From JAWLCA01 sp050485905 (lineage in GTDB: Bacteria; Pseudomonadota; Alphaproteobacteria; Rhodobacterales; Rhodobacteraceae): 7,953 bases of DNA. Where the stretch lies: assembly GCA_050485905.1 (NCBI GenBank), contig JBJHCH010000141.1, positions 1-7,953 on the forward strand. The letters run 5' to 3'. Made by a program: the position numbers and the translations under genes. The notes under the pieces were generated by a model. That model saw nothing but the letters and a program-made list of their open reading frames with translations. It had not been told where the DNA came from and did not search any database. This document shows, one piece after another, positions 1 through 6,086 of this stretch. Position 1 is the stretch's first letter, and every line of letters begins with the position of its first letter.

Positions 1-37
1 GGTGATCTGATGCGGGCGCGCGCGGGAGACCGTGGCA

Positions 38-59
38 ATGGCAATGCATGTGCCATGCA
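38..59 (-). promoter_or_regulatory. Candidate sigma-54 (RpoN) promoter within overlapping palindromes
   Basis: Read on the minus strand, positions 55-40 give TGGCAC-ATGCA-TTGCC. This matches the RpoN -24/-12 consensus (TGGCAC-N5-TTGC) with the required ten bases between GG and GC. Transcription would start near position 30 and run leftward out of the window, so the controlled gene is not visible. The same bases form two overlapping perfect inverted repeats: ATGGCA (38-43) with TGCCAT (51-56), and TGCATG (45-50) with CATGCA (54-59). The plus strand also has GG-N10-GC spacing but a poorer consensus. The site could instead be a protein-binding operator. No enhancer-binding-protein site was identified. 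Confidence 0.35.
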
Positions 60-138
60 GCCCGACGCGGAGTTCGTGAAAGGAGCCGCCGGTGCTCGTG
101 CCGCACGTCGTGGCAGCCAAATCCAGAACGCACCCCGA

Positions 139-297
139 TCACCATGATCCTCGTCGACCATGCCGGGACAGCCCGGCATCCTGTTCACGATGTGCGGTAG
201 TCTCGTCCAGTAGGCGCAGCAGCTGCGCTAATTGTCTTGGCAAACTCATAGCCTCGAGCGGACACTGCCCGCCGTCGCACTCTTCCGGTGTCGTCAC
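139..297 (-). CDS. Doubtful small ORF, 52 codons, no recognised family
   Basis: On the minus strand a frame opens after a stop at 361-363. It has a GTG at 297-295 preceded by CAGGAGG (317-311) about 13 bases upstream, and it ends in TGA at 141-139. The predicted peptide starts MTTPEEC and contains two Cys in the first 12 residues (C7 and C12). It continues with a leucine-rich, helix-prone stretch (about residues 18-31, SLPRQLAQLLRLLD) and an Arg/Gly-rich tail. An internal ATG at 249 is an alternative start but has a poorly spaced ribosome site. The leucine-rich helix and the Shine-Dalgarno-like sequence argue for it. The lack of any recognised homologous family and the poor surroundings argue against it. 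It may also be the tail of a broken gene. Confidence 0.15.
   Translation of the reverse strand: MTTPEECDGGQCPLEAMSLPRQLAQLLRLLDETTAHREQDAGLSRHGRRGSW
160..179. terminator. Perfect hairpin without U-tract
   Basis: ATGCCGGG (160-167) pairs fully with CCCGGCAT (172-179) across an ACAG loop, giving an 8-bp GC-rich stem. No run of T follows on either strand, so it is not a standard intrinsic terminator. It may be a weak terminator, an mRNA-stabilising structure or an incidental palindrome. It lies within the end of the doubtful ORF at 139-297 and upstream of the minus-strand promoter candidate at 38-59. Confidence 0.25.
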
Positions 298-506
298 ACC
301 CGCCGGTGCCTCCTGCGCGATCCGGTGCCATAAATCCGGTCGGTCCCGTTGTTCGCCGCGTCATGCCGTCCCGGGAACAGGAATGGCTCGCTCCCCACAG
401 GGGCATGGACGGAGACGTCCCCAAGGGAGCCGAAGTCCTAGGAAAAGCGAGTGTGAGCGAAGGGGATGCCTTTTGGCGCCGGCAGTTCCCGGTTTTCAAG
501 CCTCCG

Positions 507-743
507 CTAACCCGCGAGGATGCTGCGCAGATGCTCGGCCAGTTCCTGCAGCCGGTAGGGCTTGCTCAGCAGCGGGATCGAGCGTCCCGGTCCACCACCG
601 CTGCGGATTGCCTCGCCGAGATAGTCCGCGGTGAAGAGGATCTTCATGGCCAGCTGCCGCCAGAGGCCGGCTTTCCGCAGTCCCTCGGTCGCGTCCGTCC
701 CGCTGTGCAGCATGAAGGCTCCGCTTGCCGCGCGATTGCTCAA
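507..743 (-). pseudogene. Decayed C-terminal fragment of a response-regulator receiver (REC) domain
   Basis: The minus-strand translation from 647 to 507 begins MKILFTADYLGEAI, contains PLLSKPYRLQELAEHL, and stops at 509-507. It aligns without gaps, by eye, to the last ~46 residues of receiver domains found at the C-terminus of hybrid histidine kinases, whose usual pattern is LKVLFTTGY...LLxKPF...LAxKVRxVLD. The beta-4 Thr and the conserved Lys-Pro of beta-5 are retained. Resemblance fades upstream: residues over about 685-648 still fit helix 3, but the phosphoacceptor Asp and the acidic pocket of the N-terminal half are absent. The frame opens only from a TTG at 743, within an ORF bounded by a stop at 836-834. 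With no kinase domain attached, it is read as a remnant, not a working regulator. A tiny expressed protein cannot be excluded. Confidence 0.55.
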
Positions 744-882
744 CCCACACCGATTGGCGAAAACAAGAACCGCGCTCCAGTCGCCGCTGGATGAAAGCTC
801 AGTCGCAGGTCGCGGAAAAAGCAGTAGGCGGCATCACCGAATATCGACGTCCCTCGGAAACAGCGCTTCCCGAACAGGTCAA
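744..882. other. Spacer between tetR 3' end and receiver remnant
   Basis: No gene is supported in these 139 bases. A minus-strand frame ending in TGA at 742-740 continues out of the 3' part of the TetR gene but matches nothing recognised. An imperfect stem-loop at 853-874 lies just beyond the TetR stop codon. Confidence 0.4.
853..874 (-). terminator. Weak stem-loop downstream of the TetR gene
   Basis: In the minus-strand transcript the arms UUCGGGAA and UUUCCGAG (positions 874-867 and 860-853) pair over eight positions with two G-U wobbles around a GCGCUG loop. It sits 8 bases past the TetR stop, where a terminator is expected. There is no U-tract directly after it, so function is uncertain. 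Confidence 0.22.
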
Positions 883-1548
883 TCAGTCTGGTCGCTTCGC
901 CAACGCCTTAAGGCCGGCGCTGATATAGGGGACCACCGTATCCTTGTAGTCCGACCAAGAGGACTTCGCCGCAGCGCTGCGATAGAGCCCCTCTACACGT
1001 GCATCGTGCACCGTCGCTGCGTGCATCACCGCCATGAGAAAGTGAAAGCCCCGTATCGCATCACTATGTTTGAGGCTAGGCAATGCTCGCATGAAGGCTG
1101 CGATGTAGAGCTTTGCCACCTCATCGAAACTCTCGCTCATGTAGGTCGACAGCGTGCCGTCCCAGACGGAGCGTCCGACGAACGTGGCGAAGTGACGCCA
1201 CTGACCCTCCTGGTCATCCAGCCGATTGTAGTAGGGCAGGATCAGGGCACGAACCAACGGTTCGACCTCGACATTCTCGCGCCCGACAAGTTCCTCGTAG
1301 TTCTCAAGGAGCGCGATGCGCTCTCGGTTGAGCTCGCCCGCGCGGCGCTGGATCGTCTCGCGGACCAAGGTTTCCTTCTTCCCGAAGTGATAGGCGATCT
1401 GCCCCACGTTGGCATTTGCCTCCGCCGCGATCTCCCTGAGCGTGACGGTCTGGTAGTTTCGCTTGGCAAACAGACGCTCTGCCGCGTCGAGGAGGCGATC
1501 GGGCGTCTCGATATTGTAGGCGCGGACACGCGCGACAGGCTGGTTCAT
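883..1548 (-). CDS. TetR/AcrR-family transcriptional regulator
   Basis: This 221-residue protein has the length and layout of TetR-family repressors. An N-terminal three-helix DNA-binding domain (about residues 12-62) shows LLDAAERLFA (19-28), then the helix-turn-helix from TVTLREIAAEA to the signature IAYHFGKKETL (51-61). The C-terminal part (about 65-221) is all-helical and should hold the ligand and dimer surfaces; its ligand cannot be told. The ATG at 1548 is chosen because GAGAGGAAAG lies 8 bases upstream and the helix-turn-helix then begins at a normal distance. An ATG at 1575 is possible, but only GAGAAG directly abuts it. Upstream codons in the same frame read as non-coding. The gene is divergent from the amidase-transporter operon, the usual arrangement for a local repressor that binds the shared intergenic region. 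Control of that operon is inference. Confidence 0.92.
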   Translation of the reverse strand: MNQPVARVRAYNIETPDRLLDAAERLFAKRNYQTVTLREIAAEANANVGQIAYHFGKKETLVRETIQRRAGELNRERIALLENYEELVGRENVEVEPLVRALILPYYNRLDDQEGQWRHFATFVGRSVWDGTLSTYMSESFDEVAKLYIAAFMRALPSLKHSDAIRGFHFLMAVMHAATVHDARVEGLYRSAAAKSSWSDYKDTVVPYISAGLKALAKRPD

Positions 1549-1657
1549 CGTCAGACTTTCCTCTCGGCGCGCCATCTTCTCATTGCGGAGCAAGTAACAC
1601 GGCGCTGCAAAACGCGGCAAACCCCGAGTGCACGCGGCATATATTCCAGCTTCCACA

Positions 1658-1682
1658 AAAATCACATGAACATTACGATTTT
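1658..1682. promoter_or_regulatory. Inverted repeat in the divergent intergenic region
   Basis: AAAATC (1658-1663) and GATTTT (1677-1682) form a perfect 6-base inverted repeat with a 13-base spacer, in the most AT-rich part of the region between the TetR gene and the amidase operon. The position suits a repressor operator or an upstream element for the minus-strand promoter. No known operator consensus was recognised. Confidence 0.22.
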
Positions 1683-1693
1683 GGCGGGCAAGT

Positions 1694-1731
1694 GCATAGT
1701 TGACAAATGGTATGTTGCGCAGAAAGCATAG
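1694..1731 (+). promoter_or_regulatory. Candidate promoter/operator of the amidase-transporter operon
   Basis: A perfect -35-like TTGACA lies at 1700-1705, about 55 bases before the amidase ATG. No good -10 box follows at 16-18 bases; the closest element is GCATAG at 20 bases. The -35 is embedded in repeated half-sites: CATA at 1695-1698, TATG at 1711-1714 and CATA at 1727-1730, each 16 bases apart in alternating orientation. The flanking ones extend to the direct repeat GCATAG (1694-1699 and 1726-1731). An operator overlapping the -35 would fit repression by the divergent TetR protein. Promoter and operator are both inferred from sequence. Confidence 0.3.
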
Positions 1732-1759
1732 CGTTAGGACGGATCGAAAAGTTGCACGC

Positions 1760-3418
1760 ATGACCGAGGAAACCATCACACTGGCCGACATCGCGGGCGC
1801 CGAGCGCCTTGCCGGCATAAGTTACACTCCCGACGAGCGGCAACAGATGCTCGACAATCTTGAGGGGCAGATCGCCTCGGCATGCATGCGTCGCGCTGTG
1901 CGGCTGAGAAACGACGAGCCAATGGCAACGCGATTTGATCCGCGACTTCCCACCTTCTCGATGGCTTCGCCGGCCGGGCCGTTGCGCTTCACTGATTCGG
2001 ACAACACGGATCTGCCACACGACGACGAGGACATTGCCTTTGCCCCCGTGAGCAGGCTGTCGGCCTGGCTTGAGGCAGGAAGCCTGAAGAGCAGACGGAT
2101 CACTGAGATCTATCTGGCCCGGATCGAGGCGCTCAACCCCGACCTTCAATGCTTCGCCAAGGTGACACCCGAGATTGCGCTCGCCGAGGCAGACGCCGCC
2201 GACGCGCTCATGGGGGCGGGCATCCGTCTGGGGCCCCTGCACGGCATTCCTTACGGCCTGAAGGATCTGTTCGACACGAAGGGCGTCGTTACGGGTTGGG
2301 GCGCTGAACCGTTCCGTGACCGTGTCCCCGAACGCGACGCCGTGATCGTGGACCGGCTGCGCGCCGCCGGCGCCGTGCTGCTCGGCAAGACGACGGTCGG
2401 CGCGCTTGCCTACAATGACATCTGGTATGGCGGCGTCACCCGCAATCCGTGGAACCTCAACGAGGGATCGAGCGGCTCCTCGGCCGGCTCGGCGTCGGCA
2501 ACCGCCGCAGGCCTCTGTGCCTTTGCCATCGGGACAGAGACTCTGGGCTCGATCACCTCACCCTCGCAACGCTGTGGCACCACGGGGCTTCGGCCCACAT
2601 TCGGGCGCGTGCCGCGCACGGGCGGCATGGCGCTCTGCTGGACACTGGACAAGATTGGCCCGATCTGCCGGTCGGTGGAGGACACGGCCATGGTTCTCGC
2701 CGCCCTGAATGGGCCAGACCTCGGCGATCCGTCGACCATCGCCGCCCCGTTCCATTTCGACGCTGGCGCCGACTGGACGCACCTGAGGGTCGGCTTTCTG
2801 CCCGAGGCCTTTGGCGAAGGCGCGACAGAGGTGGATCATGCCGCTCTCGAGACCTTGCGCGGGCTCGGCGTCGAGGTGCGGGAGGTCAGCCTTCCCAATC
2901 TCCCCTATGGAGCGCTCATCAACATCCTATACGCAGAAGCCGCGGCGGCCTTCGAGGAGCTGACGCTCGAGAACGCTGACGACACACTCACCTGGCAGGA
3001 CGACGGCGCCTGGCCGAACACCTTCCGCAAGGCGCGCTTTCTGTCGGCCGTCGACCATGTTCAGCTGGACCGGTTGCGGCTGCGCGTCATGAAGGCGGTC
3101 GATAGTCTCTTCGGTGAGGTGGACGTTCTCGTCGGACCATTCATGACCGGCCCCATGCTCGTCGCCTCCAACTTTACCGGCCATCCCTGCCTGCATCTGC
3201 GTGCTGGCTTCATCGACGTCGGCACACGGGGCAAGGCGAGCCTCGGCGCCGGCAAGCTGAGCGTCGGCGAGGAGGACGCCACTGGCCAGACCTTCACGGT
3301 GCCACAGGGCATCTCCCTCTGGGGCCGTCTGTTCGAGGAAGGACCGATCCTGAACCTCGGCATGGCGCTGGAGGCCGCGCTGGACGTCGCCGACAGGCGG
3401 CCGACCTTCGCGCGATGA
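1760..3418 (+). CDS. Amidase-signature family hydrolase
   Basis: This 552-residue enzyme belongs to the amidase-signature family (GatA, AtzF, fatty-acid amide hydrolase and relatives), which cleaves carboxamide bonds through a Ser-cisSer-Lys triad. All three residues are visible: Lys168 in GLKDLF, cis-Ser240 in GSSAGS, and nucleophile Ser264 in GTETLGSITSP. The 24-residue Ser-Ser spacing equals that of GatA. Where most members have GGS before the nucleophile, this one has LGS. An N-terminal helical segment of about 95 residues (starting ITLADIAGAERLAG) precedes the core. With no signal peptide, it should be cytoplasmic. The ATG at 1760 fits this conserved start, although its ribosome site is weak; TTG at 1700 and ATG at 1712 add only basic, non-conserved residues. 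It is not the tRNA amidotransferase subunit, since no gatB or gatC is adjacent. As first gene of an operon with a peptide-type ABC importer, it probably hydrolyses the imported compound. The exact substrate is unknown. Confidence 0.93.
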   Translation: MTEETITLADIAGAERLAGISYTPDERQQMLDNLEGQIASACMRRAVRLRNDEPMATRFDPRLPTFSMASPAGPLRFTDSDNTDLPHDDEDIAFAPVSRLSAWLEAGSLKSRRITEIYLARIEALNPDLQCFAKVTPEIALAEADAADALMGAGIRLGPLHGIPYGLKDLFDTKGVVTGWGAEPFRDRVPERDAVIVDRLRAAGAVLLGKTTVGALAYNDIWYGGVTRNPWNLNEGSSGSSAGSASATAAGLCAFAIGTETLGSITSPSQRCGTTGLRPTFGRVPRTGGMALCWTLDKIGPICRSVEDTAMVLAALNGPDLGDPSTIAAPFHFDAGADWTHLRVGFLPEAFGEGATEVDHAALETLRGLGVEVREVSLPNLPYGALINILYAEAAAAFEELTLENADDTLTWQDDGAWPNTFRKARFLSAVDHVQLDRLRLRVMKAVDSLFGEVDVLVGPFMTGPMLVASNFTGHPCLHLRAGFIDVGTRGKASLGAGKLSVGEEDATGQTFTVPQGISLWGRLFEEGPILNLGMALEAALDVADRRPTFAR

Positions 3419-3422
3419 AACC

Positions 3423-3455
3423 GCGCCGCGCCGGAATTGCGGGCCGGCGCGGCGC
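3423..3455 (+). other. Intercistronic GC-rich stem-loop (amidase / binding-protein gap)
   Basis: GCGCCGCGCCGG (3423-3434) pairs perfectly with CCGGCGCGGCGC (3444-3455) over 12 base pairs with a 9-base loop, starting 5 bases after the amidase stop. A second, imperfect hairpin follows, with arms GGGCC (3467-3471) and GGCCC (3485-3489) and an inner GGT/ACC. No T-tract follows. It could be a leaky terminator or a 3' stabiliser of amidase mRNA that allows different dosage of the two proteins. Confidence 0.5.
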
Positions 3456-3526
3456 AGCCTGCAAATGGGCCGGTCACGACCGCTGGCCCGGTTATGCCAA
3501 CTGCCGGCCTCGCGCTGGCACCGACA

Positions 3527-3536
3527 GGAGAGAAGG
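3527..3536 (+). promoter_or_regulatory. Ribosome binding site of the solute-binding protein gene
   Basis: The purine-rich run GGAGAGAAGG (3527-3536) ends 3 bases before the ATG at 3540. It is the strongest Shine-Dalgarno region in the operon. It decides this start over an in-frame upstream ATG at 3465, and is consistent with high synthesis of the binding protein. Confidence 0.6.
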
Positions 3537-3539
3537 ACA

Positions 3540-5081
3540 ATGAAACGCAGGAAGTTTCTCGCCAGCAGCATGCTTGCCACTGGTGCGCTTGGCTTCGGCT
3601 TCGGCACGCCGACCCGGCTTCTGGCAGACGAGCCGGTGTCGGGTGGAACGCTGATCTGGGGGCATTCCGAGACCACCCAGAACCTTGACATGCACCAGAC
3701 CGGCACCGCATCGACCAGTCGTGTGCTGCAGAACATCCACGATGCCATCGTCACCATCAACAGTGAGATGGAGGTCGTTCCGCAGCTAGCCGAGAGCTTC
3801 GAGATTTCGGACGATGGGCTAGCCTATACATTCCGGCTGCGTGAGGGCGTGCAGTTTCATGATGGCACCACCATGACCGCCGAGGACGTGAAATACTCGT
3901 TCGAGCGCTGCCGCAACCCCGAGACCGGCGCGGTGAACTTCGAGGTGTTCAACGACGTGGCCGCCATCGAGACGCCCGACGATCTGACCGTCATCGTGCG
4001 GATGAACCGGCCCAACGCACCCTTCCTTGCGCGGGTGGCAGAGAACGGCGCCGGGGTGGTGATGCCGGCGGGATCGGGCGACACCCAGGGCACCACGCCG
4101 ACCGGTGCCGGCCCGTTCCGCTTCGTGCGCCGCGAGTTCGGCAACGAGGTGGAACTGGTGCGCTTCGACGACTACTGGGACGGCCCGGCGCATCTGGAGC
4201 GGATCGTCGCCCGCGAGATCACCGAGCCCACGGTCCGACTGACCGGGCTGCGCACCGGCGAGTTGCACTTGATCAACGACATCCCCGCCGAGCGTATTGC
4301 TGAGGTCGAGGGCGACGCCGGCCTGCAGGTGCGCACCTGGGCGCCACTGAACTTCGACTTCGTGAACTTCAACCACAATCTGGAGCTGTTCCAGGACCAT
4401 CGGGTGCGCCTTGCCTTTGACCTGATGATCGACAAGGAGATGCTGCTGCAGGGCGCGCTCTGGGGACAGGGCGCGCTGACGGCAACGCCAAGCTTTCCCA
4501 ACGACGCCTCGCGCAACACCGATCTGGCGCATCGCGCGCAGGACATCGCCCAGGCCCGCGCTCTGCTGCAGGAGGCCGGCCATGCGCCTGGCAGTCTGAA
4601 CGTGGTGTTCAAGGTCACCACCAACTATCCCTACCATGTCGAGAGCGCACAGATCATCGCGGAATGGGCGCGCGAGGCCGGGGTCAACATGACGATCGAG
4701 CAACTGACCTGGGCCGACTGGCTGAGCCAGGTCTGGGTCGACCGCGACTTCGAGCTGACGATGATGAACTTCTTCACCATCTGGGAGCCCGACCGCCTCT
4801 ACTACAGTCTCTACCACTCGACCGGCGGCTTCAACTATCGCAACATCAAGGACCCGCTGATTGACGAGCTGACCGAGCAGGCCCGTGGCGAGGTGGATGC
4901 GGAAGCGCGTATCGCGCTTTACCGGCAGATCCAGCAGCACATGTTCGACGAGGTGCTCGACGTGGTGCTGTGGTTCCGCAACGGCTCGCTGGGGGCCCGG
5001 CCCGAGGTGGGCGGGCTGGAGACGCTGGTGCATCCCAACGGCTCCAACCTGAACTTCCACAAGGTCTGGCTGCGCGCCTGA
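3540..5081 (+). CDS. ABC transporter substrate-binding protein, family 5 (peptide/opine type), Tat-exported
   Basis: This 513-residue periplasmic receptor belongs to the SBP_bac_5 family (DppA/OppA/NikA type) and delivers its ligand to the permeases encoded just downstream. The N-terminus MKRRKFLASSMLATG is a twin-arginine signal (R3-R4, F6-L7) with a hydrophobic stretch to about residue 22 and a plausible cleavage after LLA (27-29). Export of a folded protein is therefore predicted. Mature family landmarks follow: GGTLIWG (35-41), then PQLAESFEISDDGLAYTF (81-98) and the LREGVQFHDG...TAEDVKYS signature (100-120). The C-terminal lobe closes with an ADW...DFELTMMNF segment and NLNFHKVW near the end. 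There is no lipobox Cys, so it is soluble, not lipid-anchored. The ATG at 3540 follows GGAGAGAAGG. Ligand specificity cannot be read from sequence; di/oligopeptides, opines or other amides are possible. Confidence 0.93.
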   Translation: MKRRKFLASSMLATGALGFGFGTPTRLLADEPVSGGTLIWGHSETTQNLDMHQTGTASTSRVLQNIHDAIVTINSEMEVVPQLAESFEISDDGLAYTFRLREGVQFHDGTTMTAEDVKYSFERCRNPETGAVNFEVFNDVAAIETPDDLTVIVRMNRPNAPFLARVAENGAGVVMPAGSGDTQGTTPTGAGPFRFVRREFGNEVELVRFDDYWDGPAHLERIVAREITEPTVRLTGLRTGELHLINDIPAERIAEVEGDAGLQVRTWAPLNFDFVNFNHNLELFQDHRVRLAFDLMIDKEMLLQGALWGQGALTATPSFPNDASRNTDLAHRAQDIAQARALLQEAGHAPGSLNVVFKVTTNYPYHVESAQIIAEWAREAGVNMTIEQLTWADWLSQVWVDRDFELTMMNFFTIWEPDRLYYSLYHSTGGFNYRNIKDPLIDELTEQARGEVDAEARIALYRQIQQHMFDEVLDVVLWFRNGSLGARPEVGGLETLVHPNGSNLNFHKVWLRA

Positions 5082-5088
5082 ACCAGCT

Positions 5089-5112
5089 GCGGGACGGCCG
5101 GCACCGTCCCGC
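5089..5112 (+). other. Intercistronic stem-loop after the binding-protein gene
   Basis: GCGGGACGG (5089-5097) pairs perfectly with CCGTCCCGC (5104-5112), a 9-bp stem with a 6-base loop. It begins 7 bases after the binding-protein stop and ends 28 bases before the permease ATG. The bases after it (cctttacgtctttcc) are pyrimidine-rich but not a true T-tract. Such hairpins in importer operons typically protect the binding-protein mRNA or partly terminate transcription, keeping receptor in excess over permease. That role is inferred here. Confidence 0.55.
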
Positions 5113-5140
5113 CCTTTACGTCTTTCCGGGAACCCCGCCG

Positions 5141-6082
5141 ATGGCCTTTCTCGTCAACCGGCTCGCGTCGGTCGCGCTCACGCTGTTCCTCATCTCCGTC
5201 GTAACCTTCGGCATTACCAACATCCTGCCAGGCGACGTGGCGATGATGATCATGGGCACGCAGTCGAACCCCGAGGCGTTGGAGGCGCTTCGCCGGTCGC
5301 TGGGGCTGAGTGATCCGTTGCTGGTGCAGTATGGCCGCTGGATCGGCGGCATGCTGACCGGCGATTGGGGCAGTTCGCTATTGTTCCGCGAGCCGATTGC
5401 GCCGCTGCTCCTGCAGAAGGTGACGGCCAGCGCGCTGATCGTGGTGCTTTCTATGTCGATCGCGCTGAGCCTTGCGATCCCGCTTGGGGTTTGGGCAGCG
5501 CGCCACCGCGACCGCTGGCAGGACACCACCTCCTCGACCGTAGCACTGCTGGGCCTGTCGATGCCGGACTTCTTCATCGGGATCATGCTAATCCTGCTGT
5601 TCGCCGCCGGGTTAGGTTGGCTGCCCTCATCCGGGTTCGTGGATCCGACGGTGGATTTTCTCGGCGCGGTGCGGCATGCGCTAATGCCTTCGCTGGCGCT
5701 GGGGCTTGGGCTGATGGCGCACCTGACGCGGATGACCCGATCGGCAATGACCGGCATCCTTAACCAGGAGTTCATCCGCGTGGCCCGGGCCAAGGGCCTG
5801 TCGGAACACACCGTGGTCTGGCGGTATGGCCTGCGCAACGCGATCGGGCCGGTGATGACCGTGGCAGGACTGCAGATTGGCTATCTTTTCGGTTCGATCA
5901 TCGTGATCGAGAGCCTGTTCTCCTATACCGGCATGGGCTGGCTGACCTATCAGGCGCTGCTCAATCGCGACGTGCCGCTGATCCAGGCGACGATATTCGT
6001 GATCGCTGCCGTGGTGATGCTTGTGAACTTGATCGTCGATCTGCTCTATCGAGTGATCGACCCGCGCATCCGACTGGGATGA
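5141..6082 (+). CDS. ABC transporter permease, DppB/OppB type
   Basis: This 313-residue inner-membrane permease would pair with the next gene product to form the translocation channel. It begins with a DppB-like first membrane helix (about residues 9-29, SVALTLFLISVVTFGI) followed by the typical NILPGDVA loop. It has a periplasmic GDWGSSLLFREPI region (74-86) and further hydrophobic helices at about 96-119, 133-159, 180-197, 240-262 and 281-303. The EAA coupling loop that docks on the ATPase is at about 210-238 (EFIRVARAKGL, then RYGLRNAIGPV). The protein ends DLLYRVIDPRIRLG, a standard family terminus. The ATG at 5141 is chosen because the protein then begins with the conserved N-terminal pattern (MAFLVNRL); its Shine-Dalgarno (CCGGGAAC) is poor, suggesting modest translation. 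The frame is open further upstream, but that extension overlaps the end of the binding-protein gene and reads as non-coding. Confidence 0.94.
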   Translation: MAFLVNRLASVALTLFLISVVTFGITNILPGDVAMMIMGTQSNPEALEALRRSLGLSDPLLVQYGRWIGGMLTGDWGSSLLFREPIAPLLLQKVTASALIVVLSMSIALSLAIPLGVWAARHRDRWQDTTSSTVALLGLSMPDFFIGIMLILLFAAGLGWLPSSGFVDPTVDFLGAVRHALMPSLALGLGLMAHLTRMTRSAMTGILNQEFIRVARAKGLSEHTVVWRYGLRNAIGPVMTVAGLQIGYLFGSIIVIESLFSYTGMGWLTYQALLNRDVPLIQATIFVIAAVVMLVNLIVDLLYRVIDPRIRLG

Positions 6083-6086
6083 AGTG

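Larger units (their letters stand above)
60..506. other. Stretch without a convincing gene
   Basis: Open frames here on both strands lack recognisable domains and read as arginine-, serine- and proline-rich translations typical of GC-rich non-coding DNA. What can be seen is a perfect hairpin at 160-179, a small inverted repeat GGTGT (287-291)/ACACC (296-300), a short palindrome CGTGC-C-GCACG at 97-107, and a doubtful minus-strand ORF at 139-297. Next to a decayed receiver-domain fragment, the stretch is best read as degenerate or intergenic DNA. Confidence 0.45.

Noticed and set aside
287..300. GGTGT-CGTC-ACACC inverted repeat
   Set aside because: It is only five base pairs and lies within the doubtful small ORF; nothing beside it suggests a regulated start.
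185..499. Minus-strand frame of 104 codons
   Set aside because: Its translation is rich in Thr, Ser, Gly and Arg, shows no motif, and has no convincing ribosome site.
92..794. Plus-strand frames at 92-634 and 288-794
   Set aside because: Both give low-complexity Arg/Ser/Pro or unstructured translations. The part over 507-743 is antisense to the receiver-domain remnant.
740..890. Minus-strand frame ending GARFLFSPIGVG before TGA at 742-740
   Set aside because: It looks protein-like at first, but it overlaps the TetR 3' end, has no credible start and matches no family I recognise.
1566..1573. GGCGCGCC palindrome upstream of the TetR start
   Set aside because: An 8-base GC palindrome is expected by chance in DNA of this composition and lies in the leader, not at a plausible promoter position.
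631..1731. 366-codon plus-strand frame
   Set aside because: It runs antisense to the TetR gene, whose family motifs are clear, and its translation shows no domain. It is a shadow caused by GC-rich codon structure.
1700..1759. TTG at 1700 or ATG at 1712 as the amidase start
   Set aside because: The extension is basic and unlike family N-termini, and the TTG is part of the TTGACA promoter-like box. The ATG at 1760 begins the conserved segment.
3819..5060. 413-codon minus-strand frame
   Set aside because: It is antisense to the solute-binding protein gene and its His/Val/Leu/Gly-rich translation is a typical mirror frame of a GC-rich gene.
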